Numbered from the stretch's first letter, positions 14,218 to 22,778 are shown. The stretch is 35,157 nucleotides of DNA from Betaproteobacteria bacterium (GCA_013205155.1 JABMMT010000035.1:1-35157), one strand, 5' to 3'. The notes: generated by a model not told the origin, from the letters alone. Translations and numbers: made by a program.

Positions 14218-16133
14218 TTCCTGAGTTTGGACATTACGCGCTCATTCTGGCGCTCTGTATTGCGGTCATACAAGGGATACTGCCACTTGTGGGGGCACAT
14301 CAAGGCCGTCGTGAGTGGTTGATACTGGCACGACCTGCAGCGCAAACAGTTTTCCTATTGTTATTGATTGCCTTCTTGTGCTTAACATGGAGTTTTTACA
14401 TCAATGATTTCTCAGTGCTTTATGTAGCTGAGCATTCTAATTCTCTGCAACCGATGATGTATCGCTTAGGGGCAGTTTGGGGAGGCCATGAGGGCTCATT
14501 ATTACTCTGGGTATTTTTATTAAGTACCTGGACTATTTTGGTTGCACAGCTTTCTAAGGCGCTCGATGAGTTTATGGTTTCTAGGGTCATTGGAGTTTTA
14601 GGTTTGGTCATTAGTGGTTTGCTTTTATTCGTCATTGCTACTTCCAATCCATTTACTAGATTATTGCCTGCTGCGCAGGATGGACGATCTTTAAATCCAC
14701 TATTACAAGATCCAGGTTTAGTATTCCATCCGCCGATGCTATACATGGGGTATGTTGGTTTTTCTGTAGCATTTGCATTTGCTATTGCTTCGTTATTGTC
14801 TGGTCGTTTGGATGCAGCATGGGCACGCTGGTCAAGGCCATGGACAACTGCTGCATGGATCTTTCTAACTCTCGGTATCGCCTTAGGATCTTGGTGGGCT
14901 TATTACGAATTAGGTTGGGGAGGTTGGTGGTTTTGGGACCCCGTGGAAAATGCCTCATTTATTCCCTGGTTAGTTGGCACAGCGCTATTACATTCCTTGG
15001 CTGTTACTGAGAAGCGCGGTGGCTTTAAAAGCTGGACTATATTGCTTGCGATCACCGCTTTTTCTTTATCCCTCTTGGGGACTTTCTTAGTTCGCTCAGG
15101 AGTACTGACTTCAGTACATGCTTTTGCTACTGATCCAAAGCGCGGTATTTTTATTTTGATCTTTTTATCTTTGGTTGTTGGCTCATCATTAGCCCTTTAT
15201 GCATGGCGTGCACCGAAGAGCACCATGGGCGGTAAATTTAGCTTAAGTTCACGTGAGACAATCATTCTGCTTGGCAATGTGTTTCTAGTAGTTTCAGCGG
15301 GCTCCATATTGCTGGGAACTTTATATCCTTTATTAATAGACGCACTTCATTTAGGCAAGATTTCTGTTGGGCCTCCATACTTCAATAGTGTCTTTGTGCC
15401 CATCACGGCTCCATTATTAGTATTGATGGGAATAGGACCGTGGGCTAACTGGAAAAATACCAATCTTTTGACTGTTCTAAAGCGCCTATGGCTCGCAGGA
15501 TTAGTGGCGATTGTTGCTGGTATCGCCATTCCCTTGACGATGGGTGAGTTCACTTGGCTTGCCAGCCTTGGTTTCTTGTTAGCGTTTTGGGTGATTGCCT
15601 CTGGGTGTTTGCAGATTATTCGCCAAGCTAAGACGGGTAAGCCAACTCGCTCTTTTATTGGCATGCAATTTGCTCACTTAGGAATTGCCGTCTTTGTGAT
15701 TGGCGTAACCATGGTAGGCGCCTATCAAGAAGAAAAGGATGTACGGATGTCGGCTGGTGAAACTGTCAGCGTTGGTGGCTATCAGATCCAGTTACAAACG
15801 GTAAAACCAGCTCCCGGACCAAACTACAATGCGATGCGCGGCACTTTCTTGCTCAGTAAAAATGGAGTGAGTGAGGCAACCCTTTACCCTGAAAAGCGTA
15901 GTTACTTTACTTCTACGATGCCTATGACCGAGGCTGCGATCGATATTGGTCTGACCCGCGATATTTATGTTTCATTAGGCGAAGATCTTGGCGATCGGTC
16001 TTGGGCGGTGCGCGTCTACTACAAGCCATTTGTGGATTGGATTTGGGGTGGTTGCTTGCTCATGGCTTTAGGCGGCGTCTTATCAATTTCAGATAAGCGC
16101 TATCGCATAAGATTAAGAAAGCAAACTTCATGA
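14214..16133 (+). CDS. ccmF: CcmF, cytochrome c haem lyase subunit
   Basis: The product has 639 residues, with many membrane helices, and is full length for the family. The haem-binding W-G-G-W-W-F-W-D-P-V-E-N-A-S is at 235-248, with conserved histidines H172 (V-F-H-P-P) and H260 (L-L-H-S-L). The region V-W-G-G-H-E-G-S (88-95) and the end domain with Y-P-E-K-R are present. With CcmH and CcmI it attaches haem to the C-x-x-C-H of apocytochromes. The start overlaps ccmE and the stop overlaps ccmG, both by ATGA. Confidence 0.97.
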   Translation: MIPEFGHYALILALCIAVIQGILPLVGAHQGRREWLILARPAAQTVFLLLLIAFLCLTWSFYINDFSVLYVAEHSNSLQPMMYRLGAVWGGHEGSLLLWVFLLSTWTILVAQLSKALDEFMVSRVIGVLGLVISGLLLFVIATSNPFTRLLPAAQDGRSLNPLLQDPGLVFHPPMLYMGYVGFSVAFAFAIASLLSGRLDAAWARWSRPWTTAAWIFLTLGIALGSWWAYYELGWGGWWFWDPVENASFIPWLVGTALLHSLAVTEKRGGFKSWTILLAITAFSLSLLGTFLVRSGVLTSVHAFATDPKRGIFILIFLSLVVGSSLALYAWRAPKSTMGGKFSLSSRETIILLGNVFLVVSAGSILLGTLYPLLIDALHLGKISVGPPYFNSVFVPITAPLLVLMGIGPWANWKNTNLLTVLKRLWLAGLVAIVAGIAIPLTMGEFTWLASLGFLLAFWVIASGCLQIIRQAKTGKPTRSFIGMQFAHLGIAVFVIGVTMVGAYQEEKDVRMSAGETVSVGGYQIQLQTVKPAPGPNYNAMRGTFLLSKNGVSEATLYPEKRSYFTSTMPMTEAAIDIGLTRDIYVSLGEDLGDRSWAVRVYYKPFVDWIWGGCLLMALGGVLSISDKRYRIRLRKQTS

Positions 16134-16660
16134 AGTCTAAGTTTCTGATTCCCTTAATGATTTTTGGGGTCTTGGTAGCCTTTCTCGCGCTTGGTTTGAA
16201 TCGCAATCCACAAGAAGTGCCATCTCCTTTGATTAATAAAGCAGCGCCGGCATTTGAGATTGCGCAACTAGAGCAAACCAATAAGATGTTTTCACCAGAG
16301 AGCATGAAGGGGCAAGTATGGATTCTGAATGTTTGGGCCTCATGGTGTGCTGCCTGTCGTGAAGAGCATCCGGTGCTTGTAGAGTTGGCTAAGTCCCAAA
16401 TTGCCCCGGTGATTGGTCTTGATTACAAAGATAAGCGTGATGATGCTTTGGCAATGCTCGCAAATCAAGGTAACCCATACCTTCTGTCAGCCTTTGATGC
16501 AAATGGACGCGTAGGAATCGATTATGGCGTGTATGGTGTGCCAGAAACTTATGTGATCGATCGAGCAGGGATTATTCGTTTTAAACACATTGGTCCCATT
16601 AGCACTGATGTATTAAATAAAAAGATTTATCCCTTGGTCAGTGAGTTAAAGAAATCGTGA
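16130..16660 (+). CDS. ccmG: CcmG/DsbE, periplasmic thioredoxin-like reductase
   Basis: The product has 176 residues, with one N-terminal membrane anchor (about 5-22) and a thioredoxin fold. The active site is W-A-S-W-C-A-A-C-R-E-E-H-P with cysteines C73 and C76. The later G-V-Y-G-V-P-E-T-Y segment carries the cis-proline common to this family. It reduces the disulfide of apocytochrome c or CcmH before haem ligation. The dipeptide between the cysteines is A-A; I recall P-T or V-A in other members, so this is a minor variant. It is coupled to both neighbours by four-base overlaps. Confidence 0.95.
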   Translation: MKSKFLIPLMIFGVLVAFLALGLNRNPQEVPSPLINKAAPAFEIAQLEQTNKMFSPESMKGQVWILNVWASWCAACREEHPVLVELAKSQIAPVIGLDYKDKRDDALAMLANQGNPYLLSAFDANGRVGIDYGVYGVPETYVIDRAGIIRFKHIGPISTDVLNKKIYPLVSELKKS

Positions 16661-17133
16661 AGTCCTTATTCTTTCTCTTTGTAACCATTCTTTGCTTTAG
16701 CCTATCTGTTGCCAAGGACGCCGCTCCACTTGCACAAGATCCTGTACTAGAGCAGCGTTTAATCAGCATTTCTGAGGAGATGCGTTGTTTGGTTTGCCAA
16801 AATGAATCCTTAGCAGGCTCGCGTTCAGATTTAGCGAATGATCTTCGTAGAGAAATTCGCACCCTCATACAAGAGGGTAAAAGCGATGATCAAATCAGAA
16901 CCTTTATGGTTGAGCGCTATGGTGATTTTGTGCTCTATCGTCCACCAGTTAAGCCTATTACTTGGTTGCTGTGGATTGGACCCTTTGTCATTCTTGTTAT
17001 AGGAATTGTCGTTTTATTGAGCTACCTACGTCGCAGGAATCTGAGCATACCTAGCACGGCACTCTCTAAAACAGATAATGAAAAGATTGATGCCTTACTT
17101 AATCAAGATAGAAAATATAGGCGCAATGACTAA
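16657..17133 (+). CDS. ccmH: CcmH, apocytochrome-binding thiol protein
   Basis: The product has 158 residues. The start is GTG at 16657 inside the ccmG stop overlap. A signal peptide (1-19) is followed by the M-R-C-L-V-C-Q-N motif (cysteines C44 and C47), R-x-E-I-R, G-D-F-V-L-Y-R-P-P and one C-terminal membrane helix (about 101-125). This is the single-domain CcmH; the TPR part is encoded separately as ccmI. It works with CcmG in reducing apocytochrome thiols. Its last eight bases overlap the ccmI start. Confidence 0.95.
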   Translation: MKSLFFLFVTILCFSLSVAKDAAPLAQDPVLEQRLISISEEMRCLVCQNESLAGSRSDLANDLRREIRTLIQEGKSDDQIRTFMVERYGDFVLYRPPVKPITWLLWIGPFVILVIGIVVLLSYLRRRNLSIPSTALSKTDNEKIDALLNQDRKYRRND

Positions 17134-18316
17134 TTTTTTCGTACCTGCTTTTTTGTTATTGGTGCTTGTGCTCTTATTGTTATTGCGCCCCTTTTTATTT
17201 CCTGCAAAGGTACAGGCTACCTCTCGTCGTCAGATGAATGCAGCGATTTACCGTGAGGAGCTCGATAAACTAGAGGCCGAGCGTAATACTGGCTTGATCG
17301 CTGAGGCTGATTATGAAATTGCCCATGCTGAGATGCGTCAGCGACTCTTTCAGGATACGACTGAAGAGGATGATCTCGCTACTTTAGGATCAACTAAAAA
17401 AACAGCCATCGGAATCTGCGTTTTTATTGTGGTGATCTCATCTGGTTTATATTTTTCTTTTGGTGATGTGTATCGTGTTGCCCAGAAAAATTCTGAAACA
17501 CCTATCAGTCAAGAGGGTGTTGAGAAAATGGTGACCGAGTTTGCCACCAAGATGGAAAAAGACCCTAGCAATCTTCAGGGGTGGGTAATGCTCGCACGCT
17601 CATACCGAATCTTAGGGCGTAATCAAGATGCAGTTAAAGCATATGAACGTGCAGGTAGCTTTGTCGAGTCTGATCCTCAGTTATTAGCCGACTATGCTGA
17701 TACCCTTGCTGCAAATGCAAATGGTAATTTTGCAGGTAAACCTTTAAGTCTCATTAATCAGGCTCTGAAATTAGATCCTAATAATTTATTGGCGCTTTGG
17801 TTATCTGGCACGGCCGCATTTAATGCTAATAACTATCGTTCTGCAGTGCAAACCTGGGAAAAGCTTGCTTTGCAATTACCTCCTAATTCGGAGGAGCTAA
17901 AGATGATAGAGGGATCGATAGCGGAAGCGCGCTCTAAGGGTGGCTTAGCACCAAAAGCCACTATTATCTCTTCTGCAAAAGGCATTAGCGGTCAGATTGA
18001 GTTAGCTGGTGATATGAAGTCCAAGGTAAAGCAAGGCGATACGGTGATGGTTATTGCTCGTCAAGTGGGTGAGCGCATGCCTGTTGCAGTATTTAAAACA
18101 CCCATAGCTCAATTTCCGATGAGTTTTCTACTCAACGACGAATTAGCCATGAATCCAAGTGCACCATTATCAAAGCTGACCGAGGTCTCGATTGAAGTCA
18201 GAATATCAAAGACAGGAATGGCTAAGCCAGAAACTGGCGATTTGATTTCTGTAGCGAAGACGATCAAAGTTGGAGCAGAGAATGTCCGGCTCTTAGTAGA
18301 TCAAGAACGCCAGTAG
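17126..18316 (+). CDS. ccmI: CcmI, TPR-containing apocytochrome c chaperone
   Basis: The start is placed at the ATG of 17126 (M-T-N-F-F-V-P-A-F), which gives a direct N-terminal membrane helix. An ATG at 17078 in the same frame lies deep in ccmH and would put 16 charged residues in front. The product has 396 residues. It has a first helix (4-25), a heptad-like charged stretch including N-A-A-I-Y-R-E-E-L-D-K-L-E, a second helix (about 103-121), TPR-like repeats (W-V-M-L-A-R-S-Y and the following 100 residues) and a periplasmic C-terminal domain with I-S-G-Q-I-E-L. It holds the C-terminus of apocytochrome c for CcmF/H. It ends the ccm operon. Confidence 0.93.
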   Translation: MTNFFVPAFLLLVLVLLLLLRPFLFPAKVQATSRRQMNAAIYREELDKLEAERNTGLIAEADYEIAHAEMRQRLFQDTTEEDDLATLGSTKKTAIGICVFIVVISSGLYFSFGDVYRVAQKNSETPISQEGVEKMVTEFATKMEKDPSNLQGWVMLARSYRILGRNQDAVKAYERAGSFVESDPQLLADYADTLAANANGNFAGKPLSLINQALKLDPNNLLALWLSGTAAFNANNYRSAVQTWEKLALQLPPNSEELKMIEGSIAEARSKGGLAPKATIISSAKGISGQIELAGDMKSKVKQGDTVMVIARQVGERMPVAVFKTPIAQFPMSFLLNDELAMNPSAPLSKLTEVSIEVRISKTGMAKPETGDLISVAKTIKVGAENVRLLVDQERQ

Positions 18317-18327
18317 TTCTTATTTTT
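18303..18327 (+). terminator. Terminator of the ccm operon, overlapping the ccmI stop
   Basis: AAGAAC (18303-18308) pairs with GTTCTT (18316-18321) across a 7-base loop that contains the stop codon TAG (18314-18316). It is followed by A and five T residues to 18327. The stem is short but well placed, and only nine bases separate ccmI from the convergent dehydrogenase gene. Confidence 0.55.
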
Positions 18328-19087
18328 AGCCACGACCAACAAATGGCATCTTCGTAGCCATAATGGTCATTGATAAGATGTTGCTCTCTAAGGGGAGCTG
18401 TGCCATGTGAAGTACTGCTTCACCGACATGGGCAACATCCATTCGTGGCTCAACCTTAATCGATTGATCGGCCTGCATAATGCCATTCGCCATGCGTTCT
18501 GTCATCTCAGTTGCAGCATTACCAATATCGATTTGACCGCAAGTTATATTAAATGGACGACCATCTAATGTAATTGCTTTTGTTAAGCCGCTAATTGCAT
18601 GCTTAGTAGAGGTATAAGGTGCAGACATTGGTCTTGGTGCATGGGCTGAAATCGAGCCATTATTGATAATTCTGCCACCTTGGGGTGATTGTGACTTCAT
18701 CATCCGAATCGCTTCTTGTGAACACAAGAAAGCACCACAAAGATTGGCGTTCACTACATTCATCCATTGCTCATAAGTAATATCTTCCATGGGAATAGCA
18801 GGGGCGCCCATGCCAGCATTATTAAACAGGACATCAATTCGAGAAAATTTAGCTTTTAGAGCAGCAAATAAGGCTTTGACTTCTTCGGGCTTACCTACAT
18901 CGCAAGCAACTGCTAGACAGTTATTTTCATTGCCACCAATATCGGCTATCGCCTTTTGGAGTCGATCTAGATTACGACCAGTCAGGACAACATTAAATCC
19001 TCCTTGAAGGAGTGATTTGGCGGCAGCTTTTCCGATGCCGGTGCCGGCGCCAGTAACAAGGGCTATTTTTGCTTGGCTTGTATTCAT
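18326..19087 (-). CDS. Short-chain dehydrogenase/reductase (SDR)
   Basis: A classical SDR of 253 residues. The cofactor motif T-G-A-G-T-G-I-G is at 12-19, N-N-A-G at 89-92, and the catalytic S145, Y158 and K162 in S-A-P-Y-T-S-T-K. An acidic residue after beta-2 is not obvious (T-G-R-N follows), so NADP(H) preference is likely. The substrate is not deducible; secondary alcohols and 3-oxoacyl esters are common in this family. It converges on ccmI with a 9 bp gap and stands alone on its strand. Confidence 0.9.
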   Translation of the reverse strand: MNTSQAKIALVTGAGTGIGKAAAKSLLQGGFNVVLTGRNLDRLQKAIADIGGNENNCLAVACDVGKPEEVKALFAALKAKFSRIDVLFNNAGMGAPAIPMEDITYEQWMNVVNANLCGAFLCSQEAIRMMKSQSPQGGRIINNGSISAHAPRPMSAPYTSTKHAISGLTKAITLDGRPFNITCGQIDIGNAATEMTERMANGIMQADQSIKVEPRMDVAHVGEAVLHMAQLPLESNILSMTIMATKMPFVGRG

Positions 19088-19184
19088 GATGTTCTCTAGC
19101 AGTTCTTAAAGGTCTTATCTTAGCTTGATTTATTTACTGGATTTGAATTTTTACGAATTTCTTGGCTAGGGGCATAATGAAAAA

Positions 19185-19271
19185 ATGCAAAGAAATATAA
19201 AAACTAAAGAATTGTGTGACTTAAAAGGGCATGCTGGAGACGTACGTAAGCGCTTAAATCAGCTGAAATAA
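19185..19271 (+). other. Possible 28-codon mini-ORF ahead of the second Bug pseudogene
   Basis: ATG at 19185 runs to TAA at 19269-19271 and encodes a lysine-rich, strongly basic 28-residue peptide (starts M-Q-R-N-I-K-T-K-E-L, ends R-K-R-L-N-Q-L-K). It ends 10 bases before the pseudogene start. No strong ribosome site is visible. It could be the tail of a decayed gene, a leader, or chance. The rest of 19088-19281 shows nothing further that I recognise. Confidence 0.2.
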
Positions 19272-19281
19272 TGGAAAAAAA

Positions 19282-19609
19282 ATGAAAAATAAACTATGTC
19301 ATTATTTGCTAGGAACTGTATTGGGATTATTGGCAATGCAGCTTGCTGCTCAACCTTATCCTAATAAACCAATTTCTCTAGTAGTACCTCAGGCTGCTGG
19401 TGGAACGAATGACATTGTTGCTCGCATGGTAGCTCCTCCATTTGGTGAAGCTATTGGTGCTTCTGTGGTGGTTGAGAATCGGCCTGGTGCTGGCGGAAAT
19501 ATCGGCACACAAGGCGTAGCACGCGCTGCGAAAGATGGCTATACCTTGTTACTGATGGCTAGCCAAGTGGGTGAAAATTGTGAAAGCTTCAGGCGCCCAG
19601 CTTGATTAA
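19282..19609 (+). pseudogene. Bug/TctC receptor pseudogene with a large internal deletion
   Basis: The frame from ATG 19282 gives a perfect Bug N-terminus: signal peptide ending A-A-Q-P-Y-P, I-S-L-V-V-P-Q-A-A-G-G-T-N-D-I-V-A-R, V-V-V-E-N-R-P-G-A-G-G-N-I-G and D-G-Y-T-L-L-L-M-A-S. At about 19561 it jumps to the family's C-terminal end. In the +1-shifted frame, bases 19562-19609 read A-K-W-V-K-I-V-K-A-S-G-A-Q-L-D and TAA. The middle of the receptor, roughly 200 codons judged from the intact 321-327-residue receptors here, is missing. The original frame instead ends at 19605 after a 107-codon nonsense fusion. Any product would lack the ligand-binding second domain. Confidence 0.85.
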
Positions 19610-19629
19610 GCTTTACCATTAGAAACTCT

Positions 19630-20385
19630 ATGTCTATTTCGCCGCTCAATCCTCCTTTAACTTCTGCAAAAGAACTGGCTCATGGCTTACGTGAGAATGG
19701 CTACGTGGTAGCTTCAGCAGAAACTGTCGCTGAGCTGGCTCATGTCCCTTTGACTAACTTGCAAGGCTTAACTCAATATTGGGAAGGCTTACCCCGTGAT
19801 CCATATCTAAAAGATGGTGGTCGTTATCGTTTTCGACGCCATGCCAGTTATGAGATACAAAAAGGTGGACTTACCTTAGTGCCTCATCGTGCGCATTGGC
19901 AATCGGTTAATTACAACGCCTTACATGGCGGAATTGAGCGTTGGTTTGAGCCGATTCAAAATCAATTAATAGATAGTGCTGCTTGGCAATCACTCTTACT
20001 TGGTTTAGGACAGATGTTAAGTACTCTAAAGCCAGTCAATGCTTGGTTTATAGAGGCGCACCAATTTCGGATTGATACTACGGATGGTATTGGCCGACCA
20101 ACCCCTGAGGGGGCTCATCGAGATGGGGTTGATTTCGTAGCAGTTTTTTTACTAGACCGACTTGGTATCAAAGGTGGAGAAACGAGAATATTTGATGCCC
20201 AAGGATCGGCTGGCTTACGATTTACACTCACTCAGCCTTGGTCCTTATTGCTAATGAATGATGAGAAGATGATTCACGAGTCCACACCCATTCAGCCGAG
20301 CGAGAATTATGGGTATCGCGATACATTGGTCTTAACATATCGCTCAAATGGCTTTCAGGATTCCCCTAAGCGAAGTCAGCAATAA
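19630..20385 (+). CDS. 2OG-Fe(II) dioxygenase family protein (amino-acid hydroxylase-like)
   Basis: The product has 251 residues. Iron ligands are seen as H163 and D165 in G-A-H-R-D-G-V-D-F and H216 in M-I-H-E-S-T-P. The 2-oxoglutarate-binding arginine is probably R230 or R238 in Y-R-D-T-L-V-L-T-Y-R. The H-R-D-G-x-D-F/Y-V pattern and length match the 2OG-Fe dioxygenase_2 family, some of whose members hydroxylate free aliphatic amino acids. There is no signal peptide, so it is cytoplasmic. It starts 20 bases after the Bug pseudogene and converges on an intact Bug receptor gene with a 3 bp gap. Substrate unknown. Confidence 0.82.
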   Translation: MSISPLNPPLTSAKELAHGLRENGYVVASAETVAELAHVPLTNLQGLTQYWEGLPRDPYLKDGGRYRFRRHASYEIQKGGLTLVPHRAHWQSVNYNALHGGIERWFEPIQNQLIDSAAWQSLLLGLGQMLSTLKPVNAWFIEAHQFRIDTTDGIGRPTPEGAHRDGVDFVAVFLLDRLGIKGGETRIFDAQGSAGLRFTLTQPWSLLLMNDEKMIHESTPIQPSENYGYRDTLVLTYRSNGFQDSPKRSQQ

Positions 20386-20388
20386 GGC

Positions 20389-21372
20389 TTATTCTGGCTC
20401 CATGCCAGCTTCTTTAATAGCCTTGGCCCATTTCGCTGTTTCTAGTTTAATTTTCTGACTTAACGCCTCTGGTGTACCGGGTTGTGATTCAAAACCCATC
20501 GCAGAAAAACGCTCAACTAAGTCTTTAGATTTAGCGGCATCATTTATGGCCTTATTCAGTCTTATTACAGCATCATTAGGCATGCCTGCTGGTCCAAAGG
20601 CGGCAAAAAATGCGATTAACTCATAACCCTTGATACCAAGAGCTTCGTTAACAGTTGGTAATTCAGGGATAGCAGGCGAACGCTTCAATGAAGTCACTGC
20701 AAGCCCACGGATTTTGCCAGCTTGCACCTGTGGCAATGTCACGGCAAAGTCGGCGGTAAACATATTGATTTGGCCGCCAATGAGATCGGTCATGGCATTT
20801 GGACCGCTCTTATAAGAAACACCTGTCATTTTGATGCCAGCAACACTCGAGAGCATTTCTGAAGAAACGCGTTGTGAAGTACTAGCATAGCCAAAGGTAA
20901 TTTTTCCTGGATCTGCTTTTGCAAGAGAAACAAATCCGTTGAGAGATTTTGCTGGCACATCATTGTTGATGGCAACGATTAAAGGAACCGAGCCAAAATA
21001 GCCAATAGGAGCAAAAGCAGTGTCTTGGTTATAGGGCAGATTTTTTACTAAGCTCTTTAATGCGGCGTTAGTACTATTAGTTCCAAATAGCAGGGTATAG
21101 CCATCGGCTGGTGCTTTGGCAACCAAGTCAGCACCAATCATGCCATTGGCTCCTGGGCGGTTTTCAATCACCACTGGCTGCCCTAAAGATTCAGTCATTT
21201 TTGCCGCAAAGGCTCGTCCAATTTGATCTGTTGCGCTACCAGCAGCAAAGGGAACAATCGCTTTAATTGGTTTTGAGGGGTAGTTGTCCGCAAAGACGAG
21301 TGTGCTGCTAATGGCTAACATTAGGCCTGCACAGGACAAAATAAAGTGCTTTAAGAAGGTGTTGGTTTTCAT
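20389..21372 (-). CDS. Bug/TctC-family periplasmic receptor
   Basis: The product has 327 residues with a signal peptide (about 1-28, ending V-F-A). The family pattern is complete: Y-P-S-K-P-I-K-A-I-V-P-F-A-A-G-S-A-T-D-Q-I-G-R, V-V-I-E-N-R-P-G-A-N-G, D-G-Y-T-L-L-F-G, and W-A-K-A-I-K-E-A-G-M at the end. AGGAG lies 6 bp before ATG. No TctA/TctB partner is in the window, so it must share a membrane component encoded elsewhere or act as an orphan sensor-type receptor. It is a single gene on its strand, divergent from the MFS gene, and the ligand is unknown. Confidence 0.93.
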   Translation of the reverse strand: MKTNTFLKHFILSCAGLMLAISSTLVFADNYPSKPIKAIVPFAAGSATDQIGRAFAAKMTESLGQPVVIENRPGANGMIGADLVAKAPADGYTLLFGTNSTNAALKSLVKNLPYNQDTAFAPIGYFGSVPLIVAINNDVPAKSLNGFVSLAKADPGKITFGYASTSQRVSSEMLSSVAGIKMTGVSYKSGPNAMTDLIGGQINMFTADFAVTLPQVQAGKIRGLAVTSLKRSPAIPELPTVNEALGIKGYELIAFFAAFGPAGMPNDAVIRLNKAINDAAKSKDLVERFSAMGFESQPGTPEALSQKIKLETAKWAKAIKEAGMEPE

Positions 21373-21456
21373 AGTGTCTCCTGCTGTTTTTCATAGTGTA
21401 GCGGGTTTGGCCCTCTTGGGGCGAGTAGAATGACTTCACGTTTTCACTGAGTCTTT

Positions 21457-22692
21457 ATGCGCTTTCGATCAGCTGGCTATACCCCTCTTATGCTTCTTGC
21501 ACAAACCTGTGCTTTATTGGGTTTTGCTTGCTACGCAGTAGTTTTAACCACCTTGCAAGAAGAGTGGCGCTTATCAAACCTCCAGTCAGGTTTGATAGCT
21601 AGTGCTTTCTTCCTTGGATATATGCTTGCAGTGCCCCTAGCAACTGCGCTGACTGATCGAGTAGACGCTCGTAAGGTGTATTTAGTGGGAGGTCTTTCCG
21701 CTACTCTTGGTCTTCTAGGCATGGCCTTTTTTGCTTTTAATTTTTGGACCGCCCTGATTTTTATGGCCATTAATGGCGCTGGTCTTGCTGGCACCTATAT
21801 GCCGGGACTCAAAATTTTATCTGATCGTATTCAGACTGGTGAGTTAACTAGGCACATTGCTTTTTATACAGCTTTCTTTGGCATTGGAACTGGTTTTTCT
21901 TATCTCTGTTCTGGTTGGATCTTAAGTGCACTTGGTTGGCATTATGTATTTGGCATTATTGCGCTTGGTCCCTTTAGTGCTTTTTTAATTGTGCTCTTAT
22001 TGATTCCACCTTTGCAACATGAGAAGTGGAAAGGCCCTATCAATATTCGTCTGCATGATATTTTTCCAGTCGATAAATGGAAATTAGTTTTACAAGATAA
22101 AAATGCATCCGGATTTATCTTTGGTTACACCGTGCACTCTTTGGAGTTGTTTGCCTCAAGAAGTTGGCTGGTTGCTTTTTTTGCTTTTTGTACTGTAGTG
22201 ACAGGTGAAACTTTCTTATTAGCTGCAACGACTCTAGCTGGCATTATTACTTTCTTTGGTGTTCCTTCATCTATTCTCGGTAATGAAATCGCACTTCGTA
22301 TTGGCAGGCAAAAATGGATTTGTATAGTGATGGTGACGAGTGCAGTTTTTGGGATTGCCTTAGCCTGTTCTACAGGCCAATCTTGGTGGTTGATCTTTGC
22401 TTTAGCCGTTGGACATGCCATTTTTATCATGGCTGATTCTTCTACTTTGACTGCAGGCCTAGTGATCAGCACCAAAGAAAATATCAAAGGTGCTGCGATG
22501 GGGCTGCACTCTCTTATGGGCTTTGGTGGGGGTTTATTAGGCCCAGCGATTTTTGGTTTTATGTTGGATATTTTTGGATCCCGCGCATCCCAATCCTCCT
22601 GGATCTGGGCATATGCTTCGGTAGTGATTTGGGGCATCCTATTTGTTATTTATGAACGTCGAAATGGTTGGGGTAGTAAAACAAGTAGATGA
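21457..22692 (+). CDS. Major facilitator superfamily transporter
   Basis: The product has 411 residues and about 12 hydrophobic helices. The loop between helices 2 and 3 carries an MFS motif-A-like D-R-V-D-A-R-K-V-Y. Helix 4-5 has G-A-G-L-A-G-T-Y-M-P-G, of a kind seen in sugar/organic acid and cyanate-type symporters. Direction and substrate cannot be told. It diverges from the intact Bug receptor, 84 bp apart, and could share regulation with it, but no clear promoter was found. Confidence 0.85.
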   Translation: MRFRSAGYTPLMLLAQTCALLGFACYAVVLTTLQEEWRLSNLQSGLIASAFFLGYMLAVPLATALTDRVDARKVYLVGGLSATLGLLGMAFFAFNFWTALIFMAINGAGLAGTYMPGLKILSDRIQTGELTRHIAFYTAFFGIGTGFSYLCSGWILSALGWHYVFGIIALGPFSAFLIVLLLIPPLQHEKWKGPINIRLHDIFPVDKWKLVLQDKNASGFIFGYTVHSLELFASRSWLVAFFAFCTVVTGETFLLAATTLAGIITFFGVPSSILGNEIALRIGRQKWICIVMVTSAVFGIALACSTGQSWWLIFALAVGHAIFIMADSSTLTAGLVISTKENIKGAAMGLHSLMGFGGGLLGPAIFGFMLDIFGSRASQSSWIWAYASVVIWGILFVIYERRNGWGSKTSR

Positions 22693-22778
22693 AAGATAGC
22701 CTCGTTTCTTATCACTGCTCTAGCGTCATACTGCCTAGTTAGCTGATTGAGCCGGCTCTGGTGGTGTCTGCAGTCTAT

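Noticed and set aside
14420..14746. 108-residue minus-strand frame inside ccmF
   Set aside because: Antisense shadow of a strongly conserved gene.
19282..19605. A genuine 107-residue secreted protein
   Set aside because: The N-terminus is an intact Bug receptor start, and the last 13 residues are an out-of-frame reading of the Bug C-terminal codons, so it is a deletion product.
22125..22637. 170-residue minus-strand frame inside the MFS gene
   Set aside because: Antisense shadow; its proline/lysine-rich composition mirrors the hydrophobic sense codons.
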